Shown piece by piece: positions 35,706-44,050 of a stretch of DNA of 54,641 nucleotides; positions within the stretch are counted from its first letter, which is position 1; each line of letters starts with the position of its first letter. Below the pieces are notes generated by a model. The model was not told the origin of the DNA. It saw nothing but the letters and a program-made list of their open reading frames with translations, and made no database searches. The stretch covers positions 1 to 54,641 of IMG/VR virus record IMGVR_UViG_3300007276_000061, one strand, 5' to 3'. A program made the translations under genes and the position numbers. The DNA comes from a virus.

Positions 35706-37208
35706 TTAAAGGCCTGCTCGCGCACGCTCTTTGATTTCATCCCACAGATCACAGAATGCATCAATGCCGTCATGCTCAAAGTCAAACTCGACAAAAGCGC
35801 TTTCCGGGTGGTTACTAGCTTCTTCGAACGTCAAACCGTCCGTAGTGAAAAACGAACCGTCTTCAGCTTCAAAGGTGTTAACGAAGCCACGGAACGAGCG
35901 CTTGATGCCATCATCCGTGATAGGGTCTTTGAATAGAGCTTGCTCTTCACCGCCGAAGATACCACCTGTAGCCTTCATGGCGAAGCCATAAGTGTCGCGA
36001 GTGTTATGTTGGTATGTGAACGAACCAATACCCAGAACAACGTTCGAGCTAGCAAAGCCATTCTTGGCCAGGCGATCAAAGATGTCGCTAGCGCGTTCCA
36101 GAGTGATCGAGTCACCATAGATCAGGCCAATATGCGAATCAAGAACCTTGAAACCCTTCGAGTTGGTTGTACCACCGAATACTTCCCACAGGAGTTGGAT
36201 AGCACCCTTATATTCCGGCGAGCCAGGCTCTGCATCCAGATTACCGGCAATAATATCAACCGGATTACCAGAATCGGGACGAATAACAGCCTTACCATCA
36301 CGGCTCATAATCTGAGACTTAAGAGTCGGTAGGGTCTTAGTCAAAACGTCCCAGAAGTTCCACGTATCGGACACAATGCTAACAATACCACTAGGATAGT
36401 GCTTCAGCAGGCGTTCAAAAGTTTCCAGCTCGGAAGCTTGACCGCCAGCACACATAACGCTGTGTTCCGCAGCCGGAACCGAGCCATAATCAGCGATTTG
36501 GAAGCCCGGATAGTTGGCACGTGCGCCGAAGAGCGCAGGCAAGGTATCAGTACCATTGAAGTACAGCAGATGGCCGACTTGGCCAGCTTCAGCCGCTTCA
36601 AAAGCATCTAGACCACGCAGCGAGAAATCATGGCACTGCCAGTCAACGTGCAGATTGTCATCGCACGTACGAGTTGCCCACTTTTCGCATTCCTTACGGT
36701 AGTTTCGCGCGATAGACGCGATAACTTGCGACTTCCACAGTAACAGCGACAGCAGCGATTCAACGTAGTTAGTTACCCACGCAAAATCTTCATGCGTGTT
36801 ATAAACGGCCAGTTGAACAACGCCAGTCTTAGTAACCGTACCTTCTGGCAGGTACAGAACCTTAATCGGCAGATAGCCTAGCGTATGCAAATGATCAATG
36901 CGATCAAGTTGCACTTGAGTAGCAGGAACCTTCAGGAAGTCCTTATGGAACTGAGCATACTCCTCTAGAACATCTTCAACATCCTGGCCGAACCACTCAT
37001 TCCACATATTCTGCATTTGAATAAGTGCAGTAGAAATACCGAAGAATACGACAGAGTTGTCGCCATCAAGTTGACGACCCGATTGACGAGCAATCTTGTC
37101 CGAGCGCGGAACCCAAGTCGAGAACAGGAGTTCCATGTTCTCAGGGTACATGTCAGCGTGAGCCAGCTTGTAAGAGTCAGCAGCGAAAAGAGCGGGAGTG
37201 TTATACAT
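35706..37208 (-). CDS. Nicotinamide phosphoribosyltransferase-like enzyme (NAMPT / NARP1 Namat candidate)
   Basis: About 500 residues of the NAMPT family: N-terminal 'LFAADSYKLAHADMYPENMELLFSTW' style block, 'HDFSLRGLDAFEAAEAGQVGHLLYFNGTDT' region (~197-226), 'AEHSVM' (~248), 'VSDTWNFWDV' (~285), and the phosphate-binding 'VIRPDSGNP' (~320) and 'GDSITLERA' (~382). NAMPT makes NMN from nicotinamide and PRPP. Paired with a PRPP-synthetase-like gene it matches the published NARP1 pathway (Adps plus Namat), in which phages rebuild NAD from ADPR and nicotinamide to defeat NAD-depleting defences. ATG 37208 follows the upstream stop by one nt. Confidence 0.9.
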   Translation of the reverse strand: MYNTPALFAADSYKLAHADMYPENMELLFSTWVPRSDKIARQSGRQLDGDNSVVFFGISTALIQMQNMWNEWFGQDVEDVLEEYAQFHKDFLKVPATQVQLDRIDHLHTLGYLPIKVLYLPEGTVTKTGVVQLAVYNTHEDFAWVTNYVESLLSLLLWKSQVIASIARNYRKECEKWATRTCDDNLHVDWQCHDFSLRGLDAFEAAEAGQVGHLLYFNGTDTLPALFGARANYPGFQIADYGSVPAAEHSVMCAGGQASELETFERLLKHYPSGIVSIVSDTWNFWDVLTKTLPTLKSQIMSRDGKAVIRPDSGNPVDIIAGNLDAEPGSPEYKGAIQLLWEVFGGTTNSKGFKVLDSHIGLIYGDSITLERASDIFDRLAKNGFASSNVVLGIGSFTYQHNTRDTYGFAMKATGGIFGGEEQALFKDPITDDGIKRSFRGFVNTFEAEDGSFFTTDGLTFEEASNHPESAFVEFDFEHDGIDAFCDLWDEIKERARAGL

Positions 37209-37209
37209 A

Positions 37210-37467
37210 TTAGTTAGTTTCCTCAACGAGTTCATAAGTTTTAGCGAAAATACTTGGTTTAATAGGCCAATGCTCACCAGTTACTCCGGTTGCGATCCAG
37301 TCTCCAGGAGATACAATATGGCCACCCTCTAGAGTGTCTACCCAGCCATAGGGTCCAATCCCTTTAATAATACCGTTACGATTATCATATTTAATAACAG
37401 CTGGATGATCCCCGGACTTAAACCACTGGGTTGCCTCAATCAAGGCAGTTTTTCTATATTTAGGCAT
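37210..37467 (-). CDS. Conserved phage protein, 85 aa
   Basis: Starts 'MPKYRKTALIEATQW' and contains 'DTLEGGHIVSPGDWIATGVTGEHWPIKP', the pattern of a very common small phage family of unknown function. Sits between the two NAD-salvage genes. ATG 37467 lies in the end of the upstream gene. Confidence 0.65.
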   Translation of the reverse strand: MPKYRKTALIEATQWFKSGDHPAVIKYDNRNGIIKGIGPYGWVDTLEGGHIVSPGDWIATGVTGEHWPIKPSIFAKTYELVEETN

Positions 37468-38299
37468 TTTGCTCCGAACGATCGAAAAGAGAGTGGATTT
37501 CAGTATAGTGCTTGAAGAGTTCTTCCTTACCACGAGAGAAGAGACCGTGAGTTACGTAAAGCTTCAACTCGCCAAAAGTATAGCGCTCGCGCAGGGCTTT
37601 AGCAATACTAATAAAGGTAGCGCCGCCATCGCAAAGATCGTCTACAACCCAGATAGTATCTGTAGGCAAAACTGCATCAGGTTTGTATACAATCTCATGA
37701 CCATTGATTTTACCGTCAACACGCGTTTTATCCGCGTAGATTACGCCAGCGCTGTATTCATGCGCAACAGCTTCTGCACGTTCGACCGCACCCTTGTCAA
37801 CTGCAACAACATGATCAATTTTATCATACGCAGGATTAAATTCTACTGCACGATTGAAGCATTCCAAAGGCTTCACAACTAGAACCGGAACGTCAAAGTC
37901 TTTCAGGCAATCAACCAAAACATGACTGTGCGGGTCGTAAACCGTTACCATATTAATCATCATACCAGCAATCATAGCGGCAGTAGCTTGAGCCGGAAGG
38001 CTCATACCGTCTTGCTCAATACGATCAGCACGTTGATCGGGCAGGGTCTCAATGACCAGATTGATCGTAGATCCACAGCAGTAACCGTCAATGGCACTGA
38101 TGACTTGATAAACGGCCATAATAGCTTCCGGCAAAGTGGTCTTCAGCGTAATAGTGAAGATCAAATTGCTAATACGAGAATACTTGATCTGTTCCAGACC
38201 ATCCAGATTAAATCGGAAGGAACCATCCGGGAACTCGTCCACGCGAACAGTGCAATCCGAAACTGTGAGCCAAGTCGTGGGGTCAGTGCGTTGTTTCAT
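37460..38299 (-). CDS. PRPP-synthetase-like enzyme (NARP1 Adps candidate)
   Basis: 279 residues of the ribose-phosphate pyrophosphokinase fold: 'LPDQRADR' replaces the usual YARQDR region (~87), 'VVAVDKGAVERA' (~160) and the PRPP-binding loop 'VVDDLCDGGATF' (~217). In NARP1 a homologous enzyme pyrophosphorylates ADP-ribose rather than ribose-5-phosphate. Which substrate this one uses cannot be told by eye. Own promoter at 38324 with a good ribosome site. Confidence 0.88.
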   Translation of the reverse strand: MKQRTDPTTWLTVSDCTVRVDEFPDGSFRFNLDGLEQIKYSRISNLIFTITLKTTLPEAIMAVYQVISAIDGYCCGSTINLVIETLPDQRADRIEQDGMSLPAQATAAMIAGMMINMVTVYDPHSHVLVDCLKDFDVPVLVVKPLECFNRAVEFNPAYDKIDHVVAVDKGAVERAEAVAHEYSAGVIYADKTRVDGKINGHEIVYKPDAVLPTDTIWVVDDLCDGGATFISIAKALRERYTFGELKLYVTHGLFSRGKEELFKHYTEIHSLFDRSEQNA

Positions 38300-38323
38300 T
38301 CATATCTCTCCTAATCTTTAAAT

Positions 38324-38352
38324 AGTATAGGCCCTTGACAGGTAAATGTCAA
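38324..38352 (-). promoter_or_regulatory. Promoter of the NAD module, with a palindrome between -35 and -10
   Basis: TTGACA, 17 bp, TATACT. GGCCCTTGACA and TGTCAAGGGCC form a perfect 11-bp inverted repeat covering the -35 box and spacer. Read on the + strand it is a hairpin followed by TTTTT, so it may also terminate antisense transcripts. Confidence 0.9.
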
Positions 38353-38402
38353 GGGCCTTTTTCAGATGTGGTTAATCTTCTAGGAAACGTTCGATGTAGT
38401 TA

Positions 38403-38627
38403 TCAATGAGAGGAAATGCCATTTTCGAAAGTTACGCCTTCTGCTTGCAAAGCTTTTTCTGCTGTTCTAATAAGAACCCGATTTTCATATACGATATCTG
38501 CATCTTCCGTGTCCATATCTTCAAGCTTACCAGAAGCGCCTCTAGAGCAGCATTCTGCATAAGACTCTACATCTTCCTTAAACTTCGGAAGAATTTGCAT
38601 AAGTACTCTAGTGACGTCAGTAGTCAT
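38403..38627 (-). CDS. Hypothetical protein, 74 aa
   Basis: Helical, acidic. Its 3' end overlaps a possible 16-codon ORF (38372-38422). No family recognised. Confidence 0.55.
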   Translation of the reverse strand: MTTDVTRVLMQILPKFKEDVESYAECCSRGASGKLEDMDTEDADIVYENRVLIRTAEKALQAEGVTFENGISSH

Positions 38628-39157
38628 TATATGTAACAGCTCTCTTGTTGTTGTGGGAGTTTAAGATACTCCATTGTTGTAGTATGCACATAGGACGGTC
38701 CTAGAGTGCTTTTAGATTTCTTAACACCATGCTTTAACTCAAGCATCGCAATATCACGATCGACAGCAGCATTCAATTCACGTGCACGCCGTGTAAGGGC
38801 ATTTTCTTCTGATCGCTCAAGATAGCCTTTAACTTTAAGAGCACCTAAAAGCTTAGGATGATCTTCGGTAATAGTTTTCCAAAGAATTTTATGATCTTTA
38901 GAGGGGTTACTTACACTATCACTTTTGTCAAAAACGAGCATTCTATCAATATAGATTTGTAGTGCCCAAGCACCTGTAGATACCCAAATTTTCATACCAC
39001 TACTATGAGTCATATGGTAGGTATCACGCTTCCATTGATCTGGCTCTTTGTGCATCAGATCAATAGCTGCTTTTACAACAGGTGTAGGTTCATATTCAAC
39101 CTTAACCATTGCTTCAGGAGCCGTAGCCCTGAACAGTTTCTTGATCCAATTCCACAT
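38627..39157 (-). CDS. Hypothetical protein, 176 aa
   Basis: Mixed alpha/beta with a basic C-terminal helix. No recognised motif. Confidence 0.6.
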   Translation of the reverse strand: MWNWIKKLFRATAPEAMVKVEYEPTPVVKAAIDLMHKEPDQWKRDTYHMTHSSGMKIWVSTGAWALQIYIDRMLVFDKSDSVSNPSKDHKILWKTITEDHPKLLGALKVKGYLERSEENALTRRARELNAAVDRDIAMLELKHGVKKSKSTLGPSYVHTTTMEYLKLPQQQESCYI

Positions 39158-39159
39158 TC

Positions 39160-39522
39160 TTATTCGGGTTCCTCGACCACAACTAGAGCTTCGTAAATCG
39201 CAATAAGAGCGCCCTTTACAGCCTGATTAGCAGCTGCATAAGTGGAGAATCGGAATTTAGTTTCATCCCATTCACCATTGATTCGAGCATGAACTACGAA
39301 TCGCCCGCTCATTTCTTGTGTAGTATCTTTTCCTCGCACCATTAGAGTACGAACAAGCATACCGGTATCTTCGTTAGTTAGTTTACTGGTCTCTTTATCG
39401 AGATACTTAGTGCCGCCTTGAATAGTAGCGTCCTTACGGTATTTTTCTGCCTGATCCTTCTTAGAATAAGAAGTGATTAGGCGATTTCCTTCTTTATCAT
39501 GTCCGTCAGCATAATAGAACAT
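39160..39522 (-). CDS. Hypothetical protein, 120 aa
   Basis: Possible ATP-binding or beta-sheet scaffold; no motif convincing enough to name. Overlaps the next gene by 1 nt. Confidence 0.6.
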   Translation of the reverse strand: MFYYADGHDKEGNRLITSYSKKDQAEKYRKDATIQGGTKYLDKETSKLTNEDTGMLVRTLMVRGKDTTQEMSGRFVVHARINGEWDETKFRFSTYAAANQAVKGALIAIYEALVVVEEPE

Positions 39523-39821
39523 TAAGCTACCCTCCTCTTTTGTTCTTGATCTTCATCGTCATTAGCAAGCGGAACTTCCAGCTTTGCACGATCCAGTGGG
39601 TCGATAGGATCACCACGTTTGAAGTCAAGAGTGAAAGCCCAATCAGCATACTGACCGGCTTCATTTGGTTTATAATAAACACCAGCATACTCAGCAGGCA
39701 GATTTACGTTTTGCAAAACAAACGCCAGAGCGACGTCTTCTTGAGTAGCATTCTCGAATGCCTCAATCACATCTGCGTGATAATGGTGGCGGCTATAAGT
39801 CTTAACACCTTCAAATCGCAT
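39522..39821 (-). CDS. Hypothetical protein, 99 aa
   Basis: Start set at ATG 39821 (ggaaag upstream) because the longer frame overlaps the SWIM gene. Acidic C-terminus. Confidence 0.6.
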   Translation of the reverse strand: MRFEGVKTYSRHHYHADVIEAFENATQEDVALAFVLQNVNLPAEYAGVYYKPNEAGQYADWAFTLDFKRGDPIDPLDRAKLEVPLANDDEDQEQKRRVA

Positions 39822-40101
39822 ATTTACTTTCCAGTTCGGGGCAGAATTTAATAAAGTCATGGGCAGTTTGCCAGCCACGGTCGTCTTGGTACCAGAGCCA
39901 ATGCTGTTGAATGCATTCACACTCTACCATCTGACGAAGCATTTCAATGTGCTTACAGTTTGGTACGTGGGCTGGACAATCGCACTTATATACATTTCGT
40001 TTGCGTACTATATTAAAAGTAGCTAGTGGATAAGAACGGTATTCTTCCCATTTTGTTACTTCGTAGTCTTCTGTAGTTGTTTGTCTAAATGTATAATACA
40101 T
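39811..40101 (-). CDS. SWIM zinc-finger protein, 96 aa
   Basis: 'YKCDCPAHVPNCKHIEML' (~residues 40-57) is a CxCx(n)CxH SWIM zinc finger, a DNA- or protein-binding module. ATG 40101 is the second in frame. Confidence 0.75.
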   Translation of the reverse strand: MYYTFRQTTTEDYEVTKWEEYRSYPLATFNIVRKRNVYKCDCPAHVPNCKHIEMLRQMVECECIQQHWLWYQDDRGWQTAHDFIKFCPELESKYAI

Positions 40102-40172
40102 GATCACCAATCGTAAATGAAACCTTGTCGTCCGTCTTGAAGAACTGTGTCTCTTCTCCCTAATGTCTGAAT

Positions 40173-40201
40173 ATAATAGACGGCTCGGACTGCAAAGTCA
40201 A
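40173..40201 (-). promoter_or_regulatory. Sigma70-type promoter
   Basis: TTGACT, 17 bp, TATTAT, upstream of the SWIM gene. Confidence 0.82.
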
Positions 40202-40209
40202 GTCACATT

Positions 40210-40548
40210 TTAACGGATCGTCAGATCATATACCTGACTAGCACCACGGAAAGTATAAGAGCAGCGAACATAATCTGTAAATGCTTGGCAATACCCACTT
40301 GCAGGCACTGTGGGTCCATCGCCAACAGAAAGAGCTTCTACTTGGAACTTAGAGTTATCAACGGTATGTCCTGCTACAATCATCTTACCGTCAAAAGTAA
40401 GGAATTGAACAGCAAGAGCAGTAATACCATTTTCACGATGTACAAGTGCTAGGCAATCTTCAGCCGGAGCATTATTGATACTACATTGCTTGATAGCAGG
40501 TTCAGGAGCGCTAGAAATAGCGAGTGCCATAATAAGGGCGGTTAGCAT
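40210..40548 (-). CDS. Exported hypothetical protein, 112 aa
   Basis: N-terminal signal peptide (LTALIMALAISSA), four Cys in pairs suggesting disulfides in the periplasm. Unknown function. Confidence 0.6.
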   Translation of the reverse strand: MLTALIMALAISSAPEPAIKQCSINNAPAEDCLALVHRENGITALAVQFLTFDGKMIVAGHTVDNSKFQVEALSVGDGPTVPASGYCQAFTDYVRCSYTFRGASQVYDLTIR

Positions 40549-40724
40549 AGAGTTAAGTCCTTTAATTTAAAAATATAAGTTTCGCCCTTGAAAGAGCTGT
40601 TAACGGCTTGAATCCAAGCCTCTTCGCCATAGCATTCTATGACAGCGTATTCGTAGTTAAACCAGTTCTTTCCATTAGGTGTAAACTAGCTACCGTTTGT
40701 TACTATCGTACCTCTTTCAAACAT
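40542..40724 (-). pseudogene. Small gene interrupted by an in-frame amber codon
   Basis: ATG 40724 (aggaaa upstream, inside the 103-aa gene's end) opens a frame of 11 sense codons ending VTNGS, then TAG at 40686-40688, then 47 good codons (FTPNGKNWFNYEYAVIEC...) ending at 40542 in an overlap with the next gene. The second part has no start codon of its own. Either a nonsense-mutated gene or amber readthrough. Confidence 0.6.
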
Positions 40725-41014
40725 TTTCCTGTCCATGCAAAATAGTGGGCGTTGAAGCGGCGTAGAAGTTCTACCGCATCTGAATCATTGAGAGGAATAG
40801 TAACTTGTCTACCAGTTCTAGAAGCAAGTTCTAGCGGAGTAAATTGTTCAATCAAACTAGTATTAGCTCGTTTTACAGATTCGCTCAACCAGCCTTTATC
40901 ATTTGACACAGGGACAGGTGATCTTGGTACTGGAATCTCTGATTTTTCAGTAGGCCAGTTATCTTTTCGAGCTTCAGCTAAAACTTCTCGTTGATCGTAA
41001 ACTTTGTCATTCAT
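40703..41014 (-). CDS. Hypothetical protein, 103 aa
   Basis: Disordered N-terminal half, helical C-terminal half. No family recognised. Confidence 0.55.
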   Translation of the reverse strand: MNDKVYDQREVLAEARKDNWPTEKSEIPVPRSPVPVSNDKGWLSESVKRANTSLIEQFTPLELASRTGRQVTIPLNDSDAVELLRRFNAHYFAWTGKCLKEVR

Positions 41015-41042
41015 ATAAATTTTTTATCCTCTATAATTTAAT

Positions 41043-41070
41043 TTGACATTTCATGAAATTGTGATATAAT
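41043..41070 (+). promoter_or_regulatory. Plus-strand promoter of the homing endonuclease
   Basis: TTGACA, 16 bp, TATAAT; the ATG follows 6 nt after the -10. Confidence 0.88.
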
Positions 41071-41076
41071 AATTTT

Positions 41077-41859
41077 ATGAGTAAAATTTGGACAGAACAT
41101 GAAATTAATTTTTTAACCCTCAATTATGCAAATAAGGGTGGTAAACACTGTGGCAATATTCTAAATAGATCAAGTCAATCTGTTATTAACAAAGCGGGAA
41201 GACTAGGATTAAAGTATAATCATTGGAAGAAAACTAATGAACAATATTTAGAAGAGCTATTAGAAAAAGAGATAGATTTACTACCTTTAGAACCTTATAT
41301 AGATAGTAAGACAAAAATAAAACATGAGTGTTTAAATGAGCATATTATAAGTATAAAACCCAATGATGTGTTAAACGGAGTAGGCTGCCCTATTTGTAGA
41401 GTTAGAACTCATGAAGACTATCAATCTTTAACTAAGTATAAAGTACTAGATACATATATAAATGCAAAAACTAATATAAGGCATGAATGCATTAAAGGTC
41501 ATGTTTGGTCAGCCAGACCCCAGTCTATATTGAGTGGTTCTGGCTGCCCTTCTTGTGCAACTCACGGCTTTAATCAGAATAAGCCTGGCATACTTTATTA
41601 TTTAAAAATAACTAAAAATAATCAAACTTACTATAAACTAGGTATTACTAATAGAACAGTAGCTGAAAGATTTGAGCGGGATAAAGATAAACAAATTAGT
41701 ATTATTCATCAAATATACTATAATAAAGGATTAGATGCAAAAGAACACGAGCAAAAACTGTTATTTAAATTTAAGCATAAACGAGTATTTGTACCTGGAT
41801 TTCTTAAGTCTGGCGGCAACTCTGAGCTCTTTGAGTATGATATTCAACCGTTTCAATAA
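41077..41859 (+). CDS. Putative homing endonuclease, opposite strand: SANT-like HTH, zinc knuckles, GIY-YIG-like C-terminus
   Basis: 260 residues. N-terminal Myb/SANT-like HTH (WTEHEINFLTLNY...SSQSVINKAGRLGL, ~5-48), then two treble-clef repeats (CPIC, CPSC with upstream C/H), and a T5orf172/GIY-YIG-like C-terminus (GILYYLKI...YYKLGIT). Same family as 5823-6686 and 52887-53516. AT-rich, with its own leaderless consensus promoter against the direction of all neighbours. The 3' end overlaps the TOPRIM gene by 56 nt. Confidence 0.8.
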   Translation: MSKIWTEHEINFLTLNYANKGGKHCGNILNRSSQSVINKAGRLGLKYNHWKKTNEQYLEELLEKEIDLLPLEPYIDSKTKIKHECLNEHIISIKPNDVLNGVGCPICRVRTHEDYQSLTKYKVLDTYINAKTNIRHECIKGHVWSARPQSILSGSGCPSCATHGFNQNKPGILYYLKITKNNQTYYKLGITNRTVAERFERDKDKQISIIHQIYYNKGLDAKEHEQKLLFKFKHKRVFVPGFLKSGGNSELFEYDIQPFQ

Positions 41860-42331
41860 CTTCACTGTCTGATAGCTCATCTAAGTCTATTCTAGATTGC
41901 CATCCTCCGAATCGTCTAACGAACTGTGCACCTTCTTCATCGGCATCACCGACCGCAAAATATGGACGACCCGTAAGATAAAGTTGGTGAAGTAGAGCCA
42001 TAGGATTAACATTAGAGACATGAAGGCTAGTATAGCCAAGTCGGTTAAGTGTAGCAGCTTTAAACATACCTCCAGTTAGATATACGGGTTTAGTAAAGTC
42101 CCAGGATTCCATTCCAAATACTGCAACTTCGTTCTTTACTACGAAGGAGTAATATCGCCCCAATTTAGGATGATTATCCATACCTTTCTTGGGAGCACCT
42201 GGACGATATTGATTGAAACCCGTCATACGCTTTCCAAAGTTATACATTGGAAAGGTGGCCACATCTTCAGTTAACGAGGCGTGTGGATACAGGTCCAGTC
42301 TTAGACCCCTGGACTGTACGTGCTCTTTCAT
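41804..42331 (-). CDS. TOPRIM-like phage protein, 175 aa
   Basis: 'AVFGMESWDFTKPVYLTGGMFKAATLNRLGY' and 'YFAVGDADEEGAQFVRRFGG' give the Glu/Gly strand and DxD motif of a TOPRIM fold, as in primase fragments of T5-like phages. The last ~18 residues are read from DNA shared with the homing endonuclease end. ATG 42331 follows aagatg. Confidence 0.7.
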   Translation of the reverse strand: MKEHVQSRGLRLDLYPHASLTEDVATFPMYNFGKRMTGFNQYRPGAPKKGMDNHPKLGRYYSFVVKNEVAVFGMESWDFTKPVYLTGGMFKAATLNRLGYTSLHVSNVNPMALLHQLYLTGRPYFAVGDADEEGAQFVRRFGGWQSRIDLDELSDSEVIETVEYHTQRAQSCRQT

Positions 42332-42572
42332 ATTCATCTTTGACAGTAAGCTCACGGTACACCTTCAGTCTTTCAATTTCTAGTTTAACTTTGACTTTAA
42401 TGTCATTGAACTCAATAACTCGGTATGTTTTATCTTTAGCCTCATAAGTAATCCAATCCATCAACTGTTTCTGATCATCGAATTCCTTAATACTAGGAAT
42501 AGCTTTCTTGATGTAGCCTCCATAGGTATCTTCTTCTACGAAGATTTCTTCGAATAATGCTGCATATTTCAT
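42267..42572 (-). CDS. Hypothetical protein, 101 aa
   Basis: Acidic, helical. Its end overlaps the TOPRIM gene start by 65 nt. No family recognised. Confidence 0.6.
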   Translation of the reverse strand: MKYAALFEEIFVEEDTYGGYIKKAIPSIKEFDDQKQLMDWITYEAKDKTYRVIEFNDIKVKVKLEIERLKVYRELTVKDEYERARTVQGSKTGPVSTRLVN

Positions 42573-42602
42573 AAAATTTTAACTTCCTTCGAGTGATCAA
42601 TT

Positions 42603-42627
42603 AAAAGGCGGGTTTAATCGCCTTTTT
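42603..42627 (-). terminator. Intrinsic terminator
   Basis: AAAGGCG / CGCCTTTT hairpin with an 8-nt loop, below the membrane-protein gene. Confidence 0.8.
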
Positions 42628-42638
42628 CGATTGAGAGA

Positions 42639-42860
42639 TCAGTAAGTATCAGTAACCGGTTTAAAAAGCATAACTCCTAGAAGACCGAATACTACGATAA
42701 GGAATAGGATCAAGGCTCCTAGAAAGGCAGCGCTAAACCAATCAGAAGTACCCCAAGGCACTACATGAGTTGCACCGGAGCAAATGTTATGGTAAACCGT
42801 TTCACCAATATTAGATTGTGGGGCAATACATTCAGCGGAATTAATATTTAGGTCAGTCAA
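42639..42860 (-). CDS. Small membrane protein, 73 aa
   Basis: Soluble N-terminal ~45 residues with two Cys, then one strong transmembrane span (FLGALILFLIVVFGLLGVMLF). TTG 42860 with aagga 7 nt upstream is preferred over the TTG at 42881. Confidence 0.6.
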   Translation of the reverse strand: MTDLNINSAECIAPQSNIGETVYHNICSGATHVVPWGTSDWFSAAFLGALILFLIVVFGLLGVMLFKPVTDTY

Positions 42861-43371
42861 TGGGGTTTCCTTGTTCGTCAAAATGGGTTACTTTATCTTC
42901 TGGACGCTTACATAGTCGCTTAATATAGGCTACTGCGTCTTCGTAGATGTTAAATTTAAGTACTGGGTAAGATGAGTTTACCTGGCCTTTGCTATCATAA
43001 GTATAGTATACTGAGTCTGACTTAATAGTGTCGTACTTTACTTCCGGTTCAATAGGCATAGCTTGTACTTCTTCTGGCGAGTAAATTCGGTAATGACTTC
43101 CATAACCACCACCCCAACTACGATACTCTCTTGCGTCAATATTACGACATTTAATTCTACGCGTAGCAATTGTGAAGGTACCATACCGGTCTTCCTCAAT
43201 CTTATACATGGGATCGACAGGAACGTAATCTTCAAAAGCTTTCTTCGCAAGTTTATTACGTTCTATTGCGATTGCGTTTGCGCGTTGGAACTTTTCTTCT
43301 TCTACACGTTCTTCTTCTCGCTTTTTAGCAGTCATTTCTTCATACATTGGATCATATTTCATAGCTTCCAT
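42853..43371 (-). CDS. Hypothetical protein, 172 aa
   Basis: Charged helical N-terminus (~residues 10-45), then Tyr-rich beta region. No family recognised. Confidence 0.6.
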   Translation of the reverse strand: MEAMKYDPMYEEMTAKKREEERVEEEKFQRANAIAIERNKLAKKAFEDYVPVDPMYKIEEDRYGTFTIATRRIKCRNIDAREYRSWGGGYGSHYRIYSPEEVQAMPIEPEVKYDTIKSDSVYYTYDSKGQVNSSYPVLKFNIYEDAVAYIKRLCKRPEDKVTHFDEQGNPID

Positions 43372-43619
43372 TCTTTCCTAAGCTTTTGAATACCTTGTAG
43401 GATTTCTTTACGATCGGCTGTGCGATAATGGTAAGCCATCTTTCGTTCTGCAATCGCTAGTTCGCGACGTGCTTGCCCACGTTCTTGTGCGTCATCGCTA
43501 TTTTTAGCGATAAACTGAAGATATAGTTGATTGCTATAATGGCGAAGGTATGCTTTGGTAGGGTCGACTTCGACAGGGCCACCTGGCCCTCGCGGCTCGT
43601 TATCTGAATAAAGGATCAT
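43359..43619 (-). CDS. Hypothetical protein, 86 aa
   Basis: Helical, basic C-terminus. Overlaps both neighbours. Confidence 0.6.
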   Translation of the reverse strand: MILYSDNEPRGPGGPVEVDPTKAYLRHYSNQLYLQFIAKNSDDAQERGQARRELAIAERKMAYHYRTADRKEILQGIQKLRKEWKL

Positions 43620-43774
43620 TTCAAGTCTCCAAATAGATAGTTAATCCATTCCAACTCTTTTGCTTCCATTCTTTCCCGCAACTTTGCCCAAGTAATAATC
43701 TCGCCGCTTTTAAGTTTGACTAGACTATCATCTTCTGGCATTGCGATCGGCATAAATGGTTCTTGCTTAGTCAT
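43616..43774 (-). CDS. Hypothetical protein, 52 aa
   Basis: Perfect ggagga ribosome site; ends in a 4-nt overlap with the next gene. Helical C-terminal half. Confidence 0.6.
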   Translation of the reverse strand: MTKQEPFMPIAMPEDDSLVKLKSGEIITWAKLRERMEAKELEWINYLFGDLK

Positions 43775-43795
43775 GTGTTCCTCCGATTAAGCCTT

Positions 43796-43824
43796 ATCAT
43801 AGCCTGCCTCAGCCCAAAAGTCAA
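43796..43824 (-). promoter_or_regulatory. Sigma70-type promoter
   Basis: TTGACT, 17 bp, TATGAT, 22 nt upstream of the 52-aa gene. Confidence 0.82.
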
Positions 43825-43982
43825 GTCTTATTTACACGCCTGTTTGCAGGGTCTAGTAGGATTTTCCATGTCTTCTTGGATGCTTTGCTCAACTCTTCCC
43901 AACTAGGATAACGATTACAATGAACAATATCATCGTTACTTGTATATTCTATATATCGACGTTTAGCTTCTGCATCAGTCAT
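43821..43982 (-). CDS. Hypothetical protein, 53 aa
   Basis: Basic, with 'WEELSKASKKTWKILLD' helix. Its stop overlaps the promoter's -35. Confidence 0.55.
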   Translation of the reverse strand: MTDAEAKRRYIEYTSNDDIVHCNRYPSWEELSKASKKTWKILLDPANRRVNKT

Positions 43983-44050
43983 AGTATTCTCTCTTTGCGT
44001 GTCAATTGTAAAATCTTCTTATGAAGATAGGCTAGAAATTCACCAATCAT
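43979..44050 (-). CDS. Possible tiny protein, 23 aa
   Basis: ATGA-type overlaps with both neighbours suggest coupled translation. Too short for more. Confidence 0.3.
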   Translation of the reverse strand: MIGEFLAYLHKKILQLTRKERIL

